DNA of 64,000 bases from Asterias rubens (taxonomy: Eukaryota; Echinodermata; Asteroidea; Forcipulatida; Asteriidae), in contig NW_022985707.1 of the NCBI RefSeq assembly GCF_902459465.1, forward strand, positions 1 to 64,000, given 5' to 3'. Positions 21,870 to 32,500 of the stretch are shown in pieces. Position 1 is the first letter of the stretch, and every line of letters starts with the position of its first letter. The notes beneath the pieces are model-generated. The model was not told where the DNA came from, did no database searches, and saw only the letters and a program-made list of their open reading frames with translations. The position numbers and the translations under genes are program-made.

Positions 21870-22388
21870 AGAGCTGTAGATAGTATTAAAACAAAGTGAG
21901 AAACGGCTCCCTCTGAAGTAACGTCCGTCGATATATCAAAAAATTAAATACTCAAAAACTCGATATTTTTTTGACATCGAAATTGCCGATGTCACTATTT
22001 TAATCATATCAAAATATCGAAAATTTCGATTAATTTAAGAACTGTTTTTTAGTTGGCTTCATCCTGAATCCTGACGGGGGAAAAACTCGATTAATCGATT
22101 TAACTCGATATTGAGTTTTCGATATATCGGTTATTAAAAAAAAAATGACATCGACGGACGTTACCCTGAAGTAATATAGCTTTCGAGAAAATCAGATTTT
22201 GAGGTCTCGAAATCAAGCATCCGAAAGCACACAACTTCGTGTGCCAAGGGTGTTTTTTCTCTCATTATTATGTCGCAACTTCGTCGACCAATTGAGCTCA
22301 AATTTCCACAGGCTGTTATTTTATGCATGTTGAGATACACCAACTGTGAATGTCTTTGACACTTCCCAATAGTGTCCAGTCTTTAAAC
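21870..22388 (+). mobile_element. MITE family 1 split by a nested foldback element
   Basis: Left part 21870-21927 ends in CTGAAGTAA; the right part resumes at CTGAAGTAATATAGC near 22169. Between them is a roughly 240-base AT-rich foldback with ends CGTCCGTCGAT and ATCGACGGACG. The repeated CTGAAGTAA around the insert looks like a target-site duplication. Confidence 0.65.
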
Positions 22389-22389
22389 G

Positions 22390-23180
22390 ATGTTTTTTTG
22401 AGTTGACGTTATTACAAAGAGAGTAGTCGTTTTTTGCGTGGGGTTACAATCAATCGGCTCAGGAAATTGGTTAAGTGTGAACTAATTTGAGTTTGTCCCT
22501 CCTCAAGGGCAAATTAAAAAGATAACCTTATGAATGTGTGAAAGGGTTTAAATAATACATATCTGACTAAGTAATTGGTCGATGTCGTGCCATATTTCAA
22601 CCACGAAAACAGAAATCAATTAATCATTTATATATATAAATATAATAATCAGCCCCCACATCAACAAAAACAGAAATATAGGTCTATGTTGTGGGTCAAG
22701 CATTGTGTTTTCTAGGACGTGGTGGCTACGTGTCCCTGAAGCCAACTGTAAGTATTTTTATGGCGCACGTTGTTAGCGTTTTCAGGGGAGAGAAGACCAA
22801 TAGTAAATACACTTGTTTCCAAGAAATAGTGACAGACAGAATAACGCTTATAATTACAGGAGGTTGAGGTTTTATAGAAAAAAGAAACTGATAAAGTGAG
22901 GAAATTGTATTAATTTTATTTGCGCAATTTGAAACGTCGGGGTGCTGTGTTTTAGATGATGAATGTATAGACAGTAACAAAAGAGTAGCAGGACTTGCAA
23001 TCACAAGGTCGTGGGTTCGAATCCCCCAGCTAACTGCTGATCTCAATGACTATAGAGTAAATATTGTCGTTTAGTTAATGAATCACAATTTCTTGATTTG
23101 TGTAATTCATAATCATAGACGTTAAACCAATGTTTGTATGAGAGAGAGATTGGCTGCTGCCAGCTTGGTGTTTATAATTA
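22390..23180. other. No gene seen
   Basis: Only the tRNA-like fragment near 23004 stands out. Confidence 0.55.
22981..23035 (+). repeat. tRNA-like box B fragment
   Basis: CAAGGTCGTGGGTTCGAATCC, split here as GGTCGTGG plus GTTCGAATCC, resembles the T-arm end of a tRNA-derived SINE. No complete cloverleaf is visible on either side, so it is a fragment rather than a tRNA gene. Confidence 0.35.
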
Positions 23181-23245
23181 TCCCTTTGTGGGAGTTTGCC
23201 GAGTTCCCTTGATGTGGATATCATTCAAACAAACAAACAAGAACA

Positions 23246-23430
23246 AAAGAGGGACAATAGGAGGTCCACGGTTGCAGGCGTACACAAGCTTGTAAGGGTG
23301 GGTTCGATCAGCTGGCCCTTTGATGAGTACACCTGGCAAAAGAGGGACAATAGGAGGTCCATGGTTGCAGGCGTATACAAGCTTGTAAGGGTGGGTTCGA
23401 TCAGCTGGCCCTTTGATGAGTACATCTGGC
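23246..23430 (+). repeat. Tandem duplication of a 91-bp unit
   Basis: Two nearly identical copies of AAAAGAGGGACAATAGGAGG ... GTGGGTTCGATCAGCTGGCC ... TTTGATGAGTACA. The block is followed by an inverted GCCAGGTGTACTCATCA. Only a few substitutions separate the copies, so it is recent. Confidence 0.8.
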
Positions 23431-23457
23431 AGGAAGGTCTGCCAGGTGTACTCATCA

Positions 23458-23703
23458 GGGGCCCAATTTCATAGAGCTGCTAAGCACAAACATTTGCTTA
23501 GCATGACATTCCTTCCTTGATAAAAACAGGATCATACCAATCGAATTTCCATTTGTTGCATATTGTCTGTAGCTGGTATTCAGTTGTTGTTTGCTTATCC
23601 TGAAAATCGCGTAGTAATTTGGTTGGTAACTCTGTTTTTATCGAGGCAAAAGTGTCATGCTAAGCAAATTTCTGTGCTTAGCACCTTTATGAAATTTGGC
23701 CCA
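23458..23703. mobile_element. Foldback MITE family 3 (GGGCCCAATTTCATAGAGC ends)
   Basis: Left GGCCCAATTTCATAGAGC then TGCTAAGCACAAA; right TTTCTGTGCTTAGCA and GAAATTTGGCCC. The loop contains GGATCATACC. It abuts the tandem duplication ending at 23455. Confidence 0.7.
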
Positions 23704-23869
23704 GGTGAGCACCCTACAAGTGCTGAACACCAACCTCCCCAAACATTCATACCATGTGCAACTTGTGACAGCCGACTATAGAACTTCTTTTTGTAAACCA
23801 ATACCCATCTAATCGTGAGGATAAAGACGGGGAACCGGTCTAAAGTCACGCATGGTGCGTAGTAATCCA

Positions 23870-24119
23870 GGGCCCAATTTCATAGAGCTGCTAAGCACAC
23901 ACATTTGCTTAGCATGAAATGTCTTCCTTTATAAAAACAGGATTACCAACCAAATTTCCACTTGTTTTTCAGGTTAAGCGAACACCAGCTAAATAATAAG
24001 TAACAAGCAATATGCAACAAATTTAAATTTATTTTGTAATCCTGGGGTTTTTTTTATCAAGGAAAAAAATTCATGCTAAACTTTTTTTTGGTGCTTAGCA
24101 GCTCTCTGAAATTGGGCCC
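23870..24119. mobile_element. Foldback MITE family 3
   Basis: Ends GGGCCCAATTTCATAGAGC and CTCTGAAATTGGGCCC, with TTAGCATGAA and its complement inside. It lies about 170 bases from the previous copy in the same orientation. Confidence 0.72.
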
Positions 24120-24426
24120 TGCATTGTCTTTCGTAACATATGTTCGTGTAGCCTGAACATCTGACGTCACACTCCGATGCTCGTGAATAACGCCAGAGAC
24201 CGGCCTCCAGCGCTGCAGCCGGCGTGTACATGCACCTTTGACCTACATTCATTTCACATAGAGATACGCAGTCATCGGGTTGTACCAGAGCATCACAAAA
24301 CAAGTTTTTCTGGTGGTGGCACGGGATTGGGACTTGAGTAAAGTCTAGTGCAGTCTCGGCGTTTCGGACAGTACCTTCTGCTTCAGGGGGTGTGGGTGGA
24401 CTTTACTGATCAGAAGTAAGGCCGAG

Positions 24427-24545
24427 TTATAGTCGGTCGCGCGATGGTCGGGCGTCGGAAATCTTGACGCGCGATCATAAAAAGACACGGTTTTTAGGCC
24501 TCAGTCTTAGGATTGCGCGCAAGATTTCCGACTATAAACCGGCCT
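24427..24545. repeat. Inverted repeat around TATAGTCGG
   Basis: GAGTTATAGTCGGTCGCGCG with GTCGGAAATCTTG on the left, and GCGCGCAAGATTTCCGAC with TATAAACCGGCC on the right. Confidence 0.6.
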
Positions 24546-24634
24546 GTAAGACTACTAAACTAACTTTGGGGAAAAACATAATATTATGTCAATGTTTTAA
24601 TTTATGTATCACAGTGGATGACAAACCTGTTTTC

Positions 24635-25222
24635 TTAAAGTCACCTGGAAATATAATTTTTTTTTCTTTCAAACATGAGAGTATATGTTTATGAACAATA
24701 AAACAATTTTTTTATTAATTGTTTGTCACGATTTATATGTTTGAAAAAATGTATATAGTTGTTTTGGGGGCTGACTCCGCCTTCCCCTTTTGTGACGTCA
24801 ATCGAGGCAGACTTTGCCTGCAAGGCGTGTATTAAACACACGTGCAAAGTACATGAACGGTCCAGGTCGTGTGTTTGTACGTTTCAAAAAAGTGTTTTCT
24901 GCATTCAGCAGCATTACACCTGGTCGGCATTGCCGGAAAAAATGCAAAAAACTCTTTTTTTGAAACGTACAAACTCAAGACTTGGACCGTACATGTACTT
25001 TGCAAGTGTGTTTACTCTACGCATTGCAGGCAAAGTCTGCCTCGATTGACGTCACGAACAGCGCCCTCTCGGGTCGGGGCTTACTCTTAAATTTGCAAAT
25101 AACATAATAACTAATTTTTTAAAACCTTAGTTAACTGTTTATTCACATTCCACTCATCAAAACAAATATATAGTGACAAAAGCTTTATTTTGAAAATATA
25201 CCACTTCCAGGTGACTTTATTA
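24635..25222. mobile_element. TTAA-flanked element with CACCTGGAA ends (family 4, copy 1)
   Basis: Ends AAAGTCACCTGGAA and TTCCAGGTGACTTTA, with TTAA at 24635-24638. An inner inverted repeat GACGTCAATCGAGGCAG...CTGCCTCGATTGACGTC spans about 24796-25054, with CATTCAGCAGCATTACACC in the middle. No coding capacity. Confidence 0.7.
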
Positions 25223-25256
25223 ACAAGAATTTGTTGTTAGTTTGATTCAACGATTG

Positions 25257-25390
25257 GGTTTGGCTTTGGATTCGGCTCAGGCTAGCTTGGCCCCGCGGTT
25301 GTTTAGACAATCGCGCGTGTTTTGCGTAAATACGCCCAGGAATTCAGACAAGAGGACGGATTCTGAAGCCGAATCCAAAGCCGAAGCCGT
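25257..25390. repeat. Inverted repeat with GGCTTTGGATTCGGCT arms
   Basis: GGCTTTGGATTCGGCTCAG on the left, CTGAAGCCGAATCCAAAGCC on the right. The open frame across it is not supported by any other signal. Confidence 0.7.
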
Positions 25391-25505
25391 TGTTCCGAAA
25401 AAGGCCATAGAGCAAGATTGTTATAGACTGATCCCGTCTTTATCCGCCATGGTTTTACAGACCCAGTAATTTCATTAGATATGAATAATAATAATATTAG
25501 GGAAA

Positions 25506-25720
25506 TTTAGCTGCACGTTACGTGAGCAAAATCGTGAACGTGAAAACATTTGTTGTTAAACAATCTCACGTTTTAAGCATACGTGAAGTTACCATTTTTC
25601 ACGTCAGGTATGTACGTGCAGACGCAATATTACGTGAGCATGCAATAAGCCCAAAGTGGTAACGTCACCTAGAAACGACAACATTTTCTGACGTTCACGT
25701 TTAGTGCTCGCTTTATGAAT
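25506..25720. mobile_element. Foldback MITE with GCTGCACGTTACG ends, copy 1
   Basis: Rich in CACGT/ACGTG words: starts TTTAGCTGCACGTTACG and contains CCCAAAGTGGTAACGTCACC and TTTTCTGACGTTCACG. The right end is degraded. Confidence 0.6.
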
Positions 25721-25966
25721 CAAGGATTCCTCAATGTGCCTAACAACATCCACCAAAGCTAAAAACAAATTAAAATGTTTGCCTACAAGTCTATGTTATG
25801 AGATATCGTACAGACACAATTATTTTTATCGGATCAATGTGCTCTGACGTAAGCTTTCCATATCTGTGTTTTGATTGGTCTGAGGTGATGTTTGTCAGCT
25901 GCACTTTCGGTCGTCACGTGTGGGTGTGTGTGTTCATGTGGGTGTACATGTACGTGTACGCGTACA

Positions 25967-26411
25967 TCTAGCTAGCCTTTAGTCAAGGCGCACGCGGCAC
26001 ACCGGATGACACGCACAACCCCAAAAATGTAACGCACGAAAAAAGACTATCAGCGCGAGCGGCGTAAGCAACTCGTTTTGGGGCCTTATGTTTTTCTTAA
26101 CATTTTGTCAACGATTTTGGTGTGAGAAAATGTAGTGTATAGTGCATTTGAACGTTCTTGTGACTTCATGCAAGTAATTGTGGCTTCTTATTGGCCAGCA
26201 ACTCACCACGCTAAAGCATTATGCATTACATTTTCTCCCACCAAAATCGTTGGCAAATGTAAAGAAAAACATTAGGCCCCAAAACGAGTTGCTAAAGGCG
26301 CTTCGCGGCTTACGCCGCTCGCGCTGATAGTCTTTTTTCGTGCGTTACATTTTTGGGGTTGTGCGTGCCATCCGGTGTGCCGCGTGCGCCTTGGATAAAG
26401 GCTAACATCTA
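25967..26411. mobile_element. Foldback element with about 170-bp arms
   Basis: Left arm AAGGCGCACGCGGCACACC, ATGTAACGCACGAAAAAAG, GACTATCAGCGCGAGCGGC and so on to CCAACGATTTTGGTG-like sequence; the right arm is the complement ending GCCGCGTGCGCCTTGG. G+C-rich arms and a short central loop, so it could extrude as a large hairpin. Confidence 0.8.
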
Positions 26412-27244
26412 GCGTGCATAATGTAATTTAATTTTTTTTAATAATGGTATACTTCGTAGGATTTAACTGTGAATCTCCATGTAAAATGAATGCGAGGTCA
26501 AAGGTGCTTATGACGGGGATTGACGTATAGGCGCAATGCTTTAAGTATTCGGTGTATATTATTCACGGGCCTTGAAATTTGACGTCAGACCCGGGCCCCT
26601 CAAGCTAGGTTTTGTTTATGTTTAGTCTAGCATCTGACGTCAAACTTCGAACCTCCTGAAGTACGTCAGAGATTGAGATATAGTTGACAATTATTATTAC
26701 AACATCGATCATGCTCCAGTGCATTGTTCGAAAGAGTCAATCCCCATTTCCCCTATGGTTTCTGGTTTGTCTAGTCGATCTATGCTGGTCATCCCGCCCC
26801 CCTAGTAAGCTCGACCCAAATAAGTTGCCCCCTGCAAAGTCGCCCGTAACCGGCTTATTGCTACAAAGTCTCCTTATAAAACAGAGGGCGCTATCAGGCA
26901 ACCTGCCCGTGACTTGAGTCGCTCGCAGATTAATCGCTTCGGTGTATGGGTACGGGTGGGTACTCTCAAACTCCCCCCCCCCCCCTTCACGGTATACAAC
27001 TGTCAAAGTCTTCATCGTCTCTAGGCGCGCATGTCTCCATTAAACTTGGCCAAGGTTGGTGTCCTCAGCGATTGCGGCATCCCCGCTCCCACCAAACTCG
27101 CTCGACCCGGCTTTCACGAAACATTTGGTTCTTGATTATGAAAGTAGGAAGCACATTCTTTCAATTGCTTTTCTCGTTCATTTTATAATATTTTTTAACT
27201 ATTGAGTGCATTATCGGGGCACACGCCCATGCCGTTTCGTTACC

Positions 27245-27420
27245 GTTACCAATGGGAGACTTTCTGGGACGATAGAGGGCAGCAGACTTACCGGGTAAAG
27301 CCATTGTTCTCAGAATTGTGCGCATGTTCAGAACTACGTAAACAATGGAAATTTACCCGGTATGTCTGCTGCCGCCTAGCGTTGGAAAGTCTCCTATTGA
27401 AACGCGCACTTACTAGGCTT
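27245..27420. repeat. Inverted repeat around GGGAGACTTTC
   Basis: TTTCGTTACCGTTACCAATG, GGAGACTTTC and GGGCAGCAGACTTACCGGG on the left are mirrored by CCCGGTATGTCTGCTGCC and GAAAGTCTCC on the right. Confidence 0.65.
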
Positions 27421-27925
27421 AGTTGTGTATAATTCGATTCGGTCGGCATTGACGGTTGGTGGCGCCCTATAACATACATTACTGGTCTGCTTGACATTGC
27501 CTCGGTGATCTCTTAATATTAAATAAATGTCACTTTCCTTTCTCTATGCTTGTGCCGACAAAATCTTATGGTTGACAAATTGGCCGTTGACCTTTATTTG
27601 TAAATGTGCTTATTGTTTCACACACTTTTATGATCTGTTTTGATCTGTTTTGAAAATGTTTATCAACTTGATTCGGTTAAGTTTTTGAAAGCTTTCAATA
27701 ATTGTAAACAAGCATATTATGGAGAGCTGTTCGTTGTATAAAACATTGTGCGAAATGGCTCCCTGTGAAGTAACGTAGTTTTTGAGAGAGAGGTCATTTC
27801 TTACTCAATTTAATGTTAAAATACTTCAGGCCTGAAGCCTTGGTGTGAGGCAACTGAAAGCTCACACGTTTGTGCAACAATGGTACATTTTCTTGCATTA
27901 TATTGCATTAGTACTTCGATACTGA

Positions 27926-28117
27926 GCCCAGTTCTATCAAGCTGCTTAAGCAGAAAATTCTGTTAAAAAAACTTGCTGGGCGTTTAATGGACAGAATACT
28001 AGTCAAAAATGTACAAATGGCTTTTAAACGGGGGAGAGGTTGTCAACTTTTTCTAATTGGCATCATTTTGTTTCGCTTGACTTATTTTGTGCTTAAGCAG
28101 CTCGATGAAATTGGGCG
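27926..28117. mobile_element. Foldback MITE family 3, diverged
   Basis: GAGCCCAGTTCTATCAAGC, GCTTAAGCAGAAAATTC on the left and GTGCTTAAGCAGCTCGATG, AAATTGGGC on the right. Confidence 0.65.
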
Positions 28118-28752
28118 AAAGTCCAATGCCTTGGTGTTGATCCCCGCTGTATTCGTCAGCTGTGATTATTCTATAATGCTCAAGTATTACAAAATAAATT
28201 AACTTCAGATGTCAAGAGGATGAAACACCAACACAAAGACACAGCTGGATAATTAGTCGGTGTTAGTTTTTTAAACAACTCAACATGTTTATCATTTTGA
28301 GTCACTGCCTTTCGAGGCCATGACTAAATAAACATGAAGATCAATCAATCAAAACCTAAGAGGTATAGAATTCTCTTAAGTTATATGCAAACAATGACTT
28401 CGACAGTTACAGAATGAAGTCATTGGCATCGTTTGAATCATCCTGGTTTAGAAACTGAGGTGAAAATGATAAAAGGTAAGTGAAACTTTCATTGCATTAG
28501 CAATGCGCGTTTTTGAGATATTGCCGAAAATCTTAAGCTAATAATGTCCAAACACGCATGAAGAATAATTCTTACAAATGGGTAAACAATCTGGAGCATT
28601 AATGATAGTTTTACATTTAACCATATCCTACTTTGAAGTGAAATGTTTCACGGAAGGCTTAATACTATCCAAAGCTGCTGTAGGCTTCTAACCATTTGTA
28701 ATTTTAACAGTGAAAACAAAAGGTATACCTTCCCTTCAAACACTTTCGTCCG

Positions 28753-29136
28753 TTAAAGGCAGTGGACACTATTGATAATTACTTAAAACAATTATTAGCA
28801 GAAAACCTAACTTGGTAACGAGTAATGGGGAGAGGTTGATAGTTTAAAACATTGTGAGAAACGGCTCCCTCTGAAGTAACGTAGTTTTTGGGAAACAAGT
28901 AATTTTCCTTGAATTTGATTTCGAGACCTCAGAATTAGAATTTGAGGTCTCGAAATCAAACATCTGAAAGCACACAACTTCGTGTGCTTTTTTCTTTCAT
29001 AGTTATCTCGCAAATTCGACGACCGATTGAGCTCAGATTTTCACAAGTTTGTTACTTTATGCATACAAAATATGTTGAGATTCACCGAGTGAGAAGACTG
29101 GTCTTTGACAATTATCAATAGTGTCCAGTGCTTGAA
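28753..29136 (+). mobile_element. MITE family 1 upstream of the plus-strand gene
   Basis: TTAA at 28753-28756, full central hairpin and right end AATAGTGTCCAGTG; the right TTAA is lost. It ends about 300 bases before the ATG of the five-domain gene and so may overlap its regulatory region. Confidence 0.75.
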
Positions 29137-29363
29137 CAGGCAAAGAAACTAAACAGACAAGCGGTAACATCACCCGAATTGGCGGGAACTAGTTAAGTAT
29201 TTGTTCACCTGTGATAAAGTGTGTGTACAGCAGTAGTCATTCTGGCATTCGCCTTCCGGCTGGCTGAGTTTATTAAGTCATTAACCAATCGATTCATCAA
29301 ATCAATTTTTTTTTTTTTATAAAATCACAAAGTTTTTTATTTTACAAACCTATCTAGCAGTGA

Positions 29364-29370
29364 TATATAA
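29364..29370 (+). promoter_or_regulatory. TATA-like box upstream of the plus-strand gene
   Basis: TATATAA sits 64-70 bases before the ATG at 29434, a plausible distance for a start site near 29395 and a short 5'UTR. The surroundings are AT-rich, so chance occurrence is possible. The minus-strand paralogues also have a TATATAA before their signal-peptide exons, which adds support. Confidence 0.4.
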
Positions 29371-29433
29371 ACCAATGTAAATCATGATTTTGAAATTATT
29401 ATACCTCGAGTATAACGTGCGTGTTTGACGAAA

Positions 29434-29515
29434 ATGGTTTCTCGAGTTTTGGTTTGTTTTGGAGCGGTCATCACTCTTATGCAGATATTTGTGACCACGG
29501 AGGCTCAGAGTGTGG
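29434..29515 (+). CDS. Exon 1: signal peptide of the five-domain protein
   Basis: ATG at 29434 opens 27 codons plus one base (phase 1) before the donor G|GTAAG at 29516. The peptide begins MVSRVLVCFGAVITL and continues to TTEAQSVG: a short basic n-region, a hydrophobic core at residues 5-20 and a polar small-residue end, with cleavage likely near A24-Q25. The start was chosen because it is the ATG that places a hydrophobic leader in frame with exon 2. A TATATAA lies about 65 bases upstream. Confidence 0.8.
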
Positions 29516-32500
29516 GTAAGTTTATGTCAAGGTCATTCTTTAAAGACAGGTGACACTATTGGTAATTGTCAAAGACCAGTCTTCTCACTTGGTGTATCTC
29601 AACGTATGCATAAAATAACAAACCTGTGAAAATTTGACCTCAATCGGTCATTGAAGTTGCCAAATAATAACGAAAGAAAAAACACCCTTGTCACAAGAAG
29701 TTGTGTGCTTTTAGATAGTTGATTTCGAGACCTCAAATTCTAAATCTGAGGTCTCAAAATCAAACTCGTGGAAAATTACTTCTTTCTCGAAAACTATGTC
29801 ACTAATTCAGATGGAGCTGTTTTTCACAATGTTTTATACCATCAACCTCTCCCCATTACTCGTTACCAGGTAAGGTTTTATGCTAATAATTATTTTTGAG
29901 TAATTACCAATAGTGTCAACTGCCTTTGTTGCTGTAAAAATCAAAGAAGTGGTGGCAGACTTTCAAAAATGGATTTCGTTTAAACTTTGCACAAGTGAAG
30001 GCAATCAACCAAAATGTAAAAAAAAATCATAATTTTTGCATTTACACCTTCGTTGCCATGGCAATGGTCAAAAGTAGATAATTACCATATTTCACCTAAT
30101 TTAGCTCTTTTCATGAGTAAATATTACCGAAAGTTGAGGGCTTCACTGTGTGAAAACCAAATAGTGGACCTACCTCTCAGCTGGATATGGTAACTATAGA
30201 TCCTTAATCTTTCCAAAAATGCATTTGACAAAAGTACAGTTAATTGTGAATGGAAGATTCCATTATTTCAAAAAGGGGTGTTTTGAGGAAAAGTCAACTT
30301 GGGAAATATAGGGGGTTGCTAAAATTGTCAGGAGTCCCAAAGTAGCACATTTAGGAAAGTTTTGCTTCTAGGCGTGAAAGATAAGATACTTGTCTATAAA
30401 AATTTCAAAAAAAAAGTTTTGGTATTATTTTGTTGTTCTGGGGAGCAGTGCTGCCACAAACTTCGTGGTTATAAAAAAAAAAATAGGATTTTTTTTTTAA
30501 AGGATCTTTTTTACTCTTTGCACATGTTGATTCTTTTAACCAAAGTGTAAAAAAAATATTTCACCTAATTAAGCTATTTTCATAAGTAAAAACTACCCAA
30601 AGTTGAGAGCTTCACTGTGTAAAGACCAAATTATATGACCTGCCTTACAACTGAATATGGTAAATATACATCCTTGGTCTTTCCAAAAATACACCTGACA
30701 CAGGTACAGTTAATTGTGAATGGAACAATCCATTATTTCAAAAAGGGGTGTTTTGAACAAAGGTCAATTTGGGAAATAGAGGGGGTTGCTAAGTTTGTCA
30801 GAAGTCCGAAAGTAGCATATTTAGGAAAGTTTTGCTACCAGGCTCGAAAGATACTGGTCTGATGGGACTTTCGAAAAAATGTTTTGGTATTTGTTGAACT
30901 GGGGAGCAGTGTTGCCAGAGCTTCGTGCTTTTTGGCAATTGTATAGATTTAAAGTTATAAAATAATGCTCTTTCTACATGCTTTACACATGCTTTACAAT
31001 GATTGAAGACTGACAAAATATAATAAAGCATTTTATGACAACCTAACTCTCAGGTGTATAAACATGCATCACAGAATTCAAAAAGAAAGTTTTTGTACTT
31101 TTTGAACTGTGGAGCAGTGTTGCCAGAAACTTCATGCTTTTTTGAAAAAAAAATGTATTTTGCAAACTTCATAATCATATGAAAAAATAATGCTCTTGAA
31201 TTACTTTTTACATGCTGAACAATGATGTTGATTGAAAAAACAGGCACACAATATAACAAAGCAACTTACAAGTATATAAATGTAACTCTCAATTGTATAA
31301 ACATGCATCACAAAGACATTCTGTTTGTGGTCATTTACGTTTGGCTATAGCAGCTACAATCATCAACAAAATTTTCAATTTTCTTGACAAATGGACGTTC
31401 ACAGCTCTTTGTTTGAACTATCAAAAATGTCTTACACGTCCTTAACGCGGCGCACAGGCATCAGATAATCAGTGACTGTACAATAAATGGTTACGAAAAT
31501 CAATTAATTTCCAAGTTCCTTAAAGACACTAGACACTATTGGTAACTGTCAAAGACGAGTCTTCTCACTTGGTGTATCTCAACATATGCATAATATCAAA
31601 TTCTTTCTCGAAAACAATGATAAATAAAATCCCAAACTTAGGTCATTCAAAATATTCTTGGTCAATGTTGGGTAGTCCACAAGGCTACAGGGTTCTTATG
31701 AAAGGTTCTTAAAAAATAAAAGTATTATTATTATTTTATTATTTTACAACTTCAAAATTCATTTTTTTTATTGAGGCAGTACTGTTACAACAGAATACAA
31801 TTGTTTTTCTCAAAAGTTTTTCTCAAAATGGAAGGACCACATTTTGAGACCCCTGACAAATTGTCATTTTGAGAGCCAAAAATAGGGTAAAAATGCTGAT
31901 TTTGCAATTTTCGAAAGACATGCCCTAATGCTGTTCTAAAAATAGCATAAGGGTAAAGGTTAAATAAATAATTGTTTGTCTCAAGTAAAACAAAGGACGA
32001 CTCGTTGTATTGATGTGAGAGGTTTTACAAAAATTAAAAAAAAATGCGCATTGGCGGGGTGGAGCTGCAAAAGGCCTATGCTAAAATACAGTTTTTCAGA
32101 CACAAAATCGGCCAAAAATTGCCAAAACACAAAATGAGCTGTTACCATGGCAACGGGCTATGTGGTGATTTCAAAAGTTTATTTTTTTAATGTACCTCAG
32201 CGCCCTTCCACCCATGGGGTATTAAAAAAAAAAAAAAAAATACCTGATATTTACCTATTAATAATGTATAATTTTTTGTCATTTATTGCGTTTTTTCCCC
32301 TGCAAAAGTGCTAACTTTCCGGCAAAACTGTGCTCGCGCACTTAAAATACCAAAACATTTTATTGCATTTTTATGTAGGTCGGTACCTTATCTTCCAACT
32401 AAAAAAGTCTCATAATCCACAAAGTGCCACTTTCGGACTTATGGCCCAATTCAATACCCCTATTTTTCGCTATTAGAAAATAAGACAAAAACACCCCTAG

